A stretch of DNA of 5,958 nucleotides. Source: Erysipelotrichaceae bacterium (GTDB taxonomy: Bacteria; Bacillota_I; Bacilli_A; Erysipelotrichales; Erysipelotrichaceae). The stretch lies in the NCBI GenBank assembly GCA_017620435.1, contig JAFZQL010000084.1:1-5958 (forward strand), read 5' to 3'. Positions 5,221 through 5,958 of the stretch are shown here, piece by piece. A model generated the notes under the pieces. That model did no database searches and was not told where the DNA came from. It saw only the letters and a list, made by a program, of their open reading frames with translations. How positions within the stretch are numbered: position 1 is the first letter of the stretch; every line of letters starts with the position of its first letter. A program made the position numbers and the translations under genes.

Positions 5221-5958
5221 TTATTCTCTTTCTTTTACGACATGCAGGAGTTCCTGATTGTTGATGTATCTTCTCAGGTTTTCTTCCGCCAGGGCATAGA
5301 ACCTATCGTAGGTGCTTTGTAGACGGTAAGCTCCCGCCACATGCGGCGTGATGACCAGATTCCGGTAGTCCCATAGCGGGCTGTCCTTCGGCAGCGGTTC
5401 TTCTTCAAAGACATCCAGTGCGATGGCCGCAATGATCTTGCGATCCAGGACTTCCCGGATCGTTTCCACGGAACACAGGTTGCCTCTTCCGGCATTTAGG
5501 AAGATCGTATCCGGCCGCATCTTCCGGAAAGTATCCGTCGTAAACAGGTAGGTATTCTCTTTGTTTCCCGGAAGAATACTCACGACCACGTCGACATCAC
5601 CGATGGCCTTGTCCAGATCCTTGTTTGTGTAAAGTTCATCGACACAGTCCGGCTTCTCGATCATCGTCCGTTTCACGCCGATCACATAGATCCCGATCCC
5701 TTTCAGCAGTCCTGCCAGCGTTTTTCCGATATCTCCGAAACCGATGATCGCCACTCTAAGTTTTGTCAATTCCTTGATCATGCCTTCATCGGTCCACAGA
5801 TGTTCCTTCTGATCGTCGCGGTACAGATGAAATTTCCTGGTCATCGACATGATCATCGCAAAAAGATGCTCCGCCACTTCCACGGAATGAACGTCCACGG
5901 CATTGGTCAGGATGACGCCTTCCTTCAGACGTCCTTCCTTGATGAAACCGTCGATGCC
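5221..5958 (-). CDS. D-2-hydroxyacid dehydrogenase (NAD(P)-dependent), N-terminus outside window
   Basis: An oxidoreductase interconverting a 2-oxoacid and a D-2-hydroxyacid, in the phosphoglycerate/glyoxylate reductase superfamily. The frame stays open to the right edge; the GTG at 5896-5898 is internal (VDVHSVEVAEH), so the gene begins beyond 5958. The visible 245 residues start GIDGFIKEGRLKEGVILTNA, then hold the nucleotide-binding loop IIGFGDIG and the three catalytic positions expected of the family: R in LNAGRG, E directly before P in DVFEEEP, and H in ITPHVAG. Full proteins are about 310-330 aa, so roughly 70-80 residues are missing. The end of strand beta-2 reads GVKRT, with basic/hydroxyl residues where NAD-specific members carry aspartate, which suggests NADPH preference. 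The substrate is not determinable. The TAA stop at 5221-5223 is followed at once by the shared terminator. Confidence 0.92.
   Translation of the reverse strand, partial: GIDGFIKEGRLKEGVILTNAVDVHSVEVAEHLFAMIMSMTRKFHLYRDDQKEHLWTDEGMIKELTKLRVAIIGFGDIGKTLAGLLKGIGIYVIGVKRTMIEKPDCVDELYTNKDLDKAIGDVDVVVSILPGNKENTYLFTTDTFRKMRPDTIFLNAGRGNLCSVETIREVLDRKIIAAIALDVFEEEPLPKDSPLWDYRNLVITPHVAGAYRLQSTYDRFYALAEENLRRYINNQELLHVVKERE

Noticed and set aside
5896..5898. GTG as the start of the dehydrogenase
   Set aside because: Twenty upstream codons to the window edge encode the conserved GIDGF...ILTNA segment in frame; the gene continues outside the window.
1..5958. CRISPR array, tRNA, transposon ends or defence-system genes
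   Set aside because: No regularly spaced repeats, cloverleaf-like segments, terminal inverted repeats, transposase or nuclease motifs were seen on either strand.

Overview
The window looks like ordinary chromosomal DNA from a low-to-mid GC Gram-positive bacterium (Bacillota). The protein sequences resemble those of anaerobic gut Clostridia/Erysipelotrichia-type organisms. This assignment rests on remembered family resemblance, compact operons with purine-rich Shine-Dalgarno sequences, short rho-independent terminators and standard TGG tryptophan codons. No rRNA, tRNA, CRISPR array, insertion sequence or phage gene is visible.

Layout, left to right. (1) Positions 1-374, + strand: the C-terminal end of an adenine deaminase, cut by the left window edge. 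(2) About 397-423: a compact hairpin that ends this gene and, on the other strand, the convergent operon. (3) Positions 422-4867, - strand: a tightly packed four-gene operon. In transcription order it holds a class I SAM-dependent methyltransferase (205 aa), a nucleoside phosphorylase/nucleosidase-fold protein (256 aa; start and stop overlap as ATGA), a cytoplasmic family 3 glycoside hydrolase (783 aa, 21 nt further on), and a second class I methyltransferase of a different subgroup (227 aa, 4 nt further on). (4) Positions 4868-4995: a divergent intergenic region, dense in symmetry, with a near-consensus sigma-A promoter pointing right. (5) Positions 4996-5163, + strand: a 55-aa protein with two membrane segments. 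(6) About 5167-5218: an AT-rich inverted repeat and a bidirectional terminator. (7) Positions 5221-5958, - strand: a D-2-hydroxyacid dehydrogenase, cut by the right window edge before its N-terminus.

How the genes may work together. Two SAM-dependent methyltransferases, a nucleoside-cleaving enzyme and a cytoplasmic glycosidase share one transcript. An adenine deaminase lies convergently at its end. One reading is a small-molecule or nucleoside modification and salvage cluster: methyl transfer yields S-adenosylhomocysteine, a nucleosidase releases a base, and adenine is deaminated. The nucleosidase-fold protein appears to lack both arginines that bind phosphate in well-studied phosphorylases of its superfamily, so it may be hydrolytic or have an unusual chemistry. 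This pathway is inference.

The most striking non-coding signal is in front of the 55-aa membrane protein. A 16-bp near-palindrome fills the spacer between the -35 and -10 boxes, and a second palindrome lies at the expected transcription start. The 5' leader contains three alternating GAACTG/CAGTTC elements that can form competing hairpins, one of which would place the ribosome binding site in its loop and the start codon in its stem. This small gene therefore looks regulated at both promoter and leader level.
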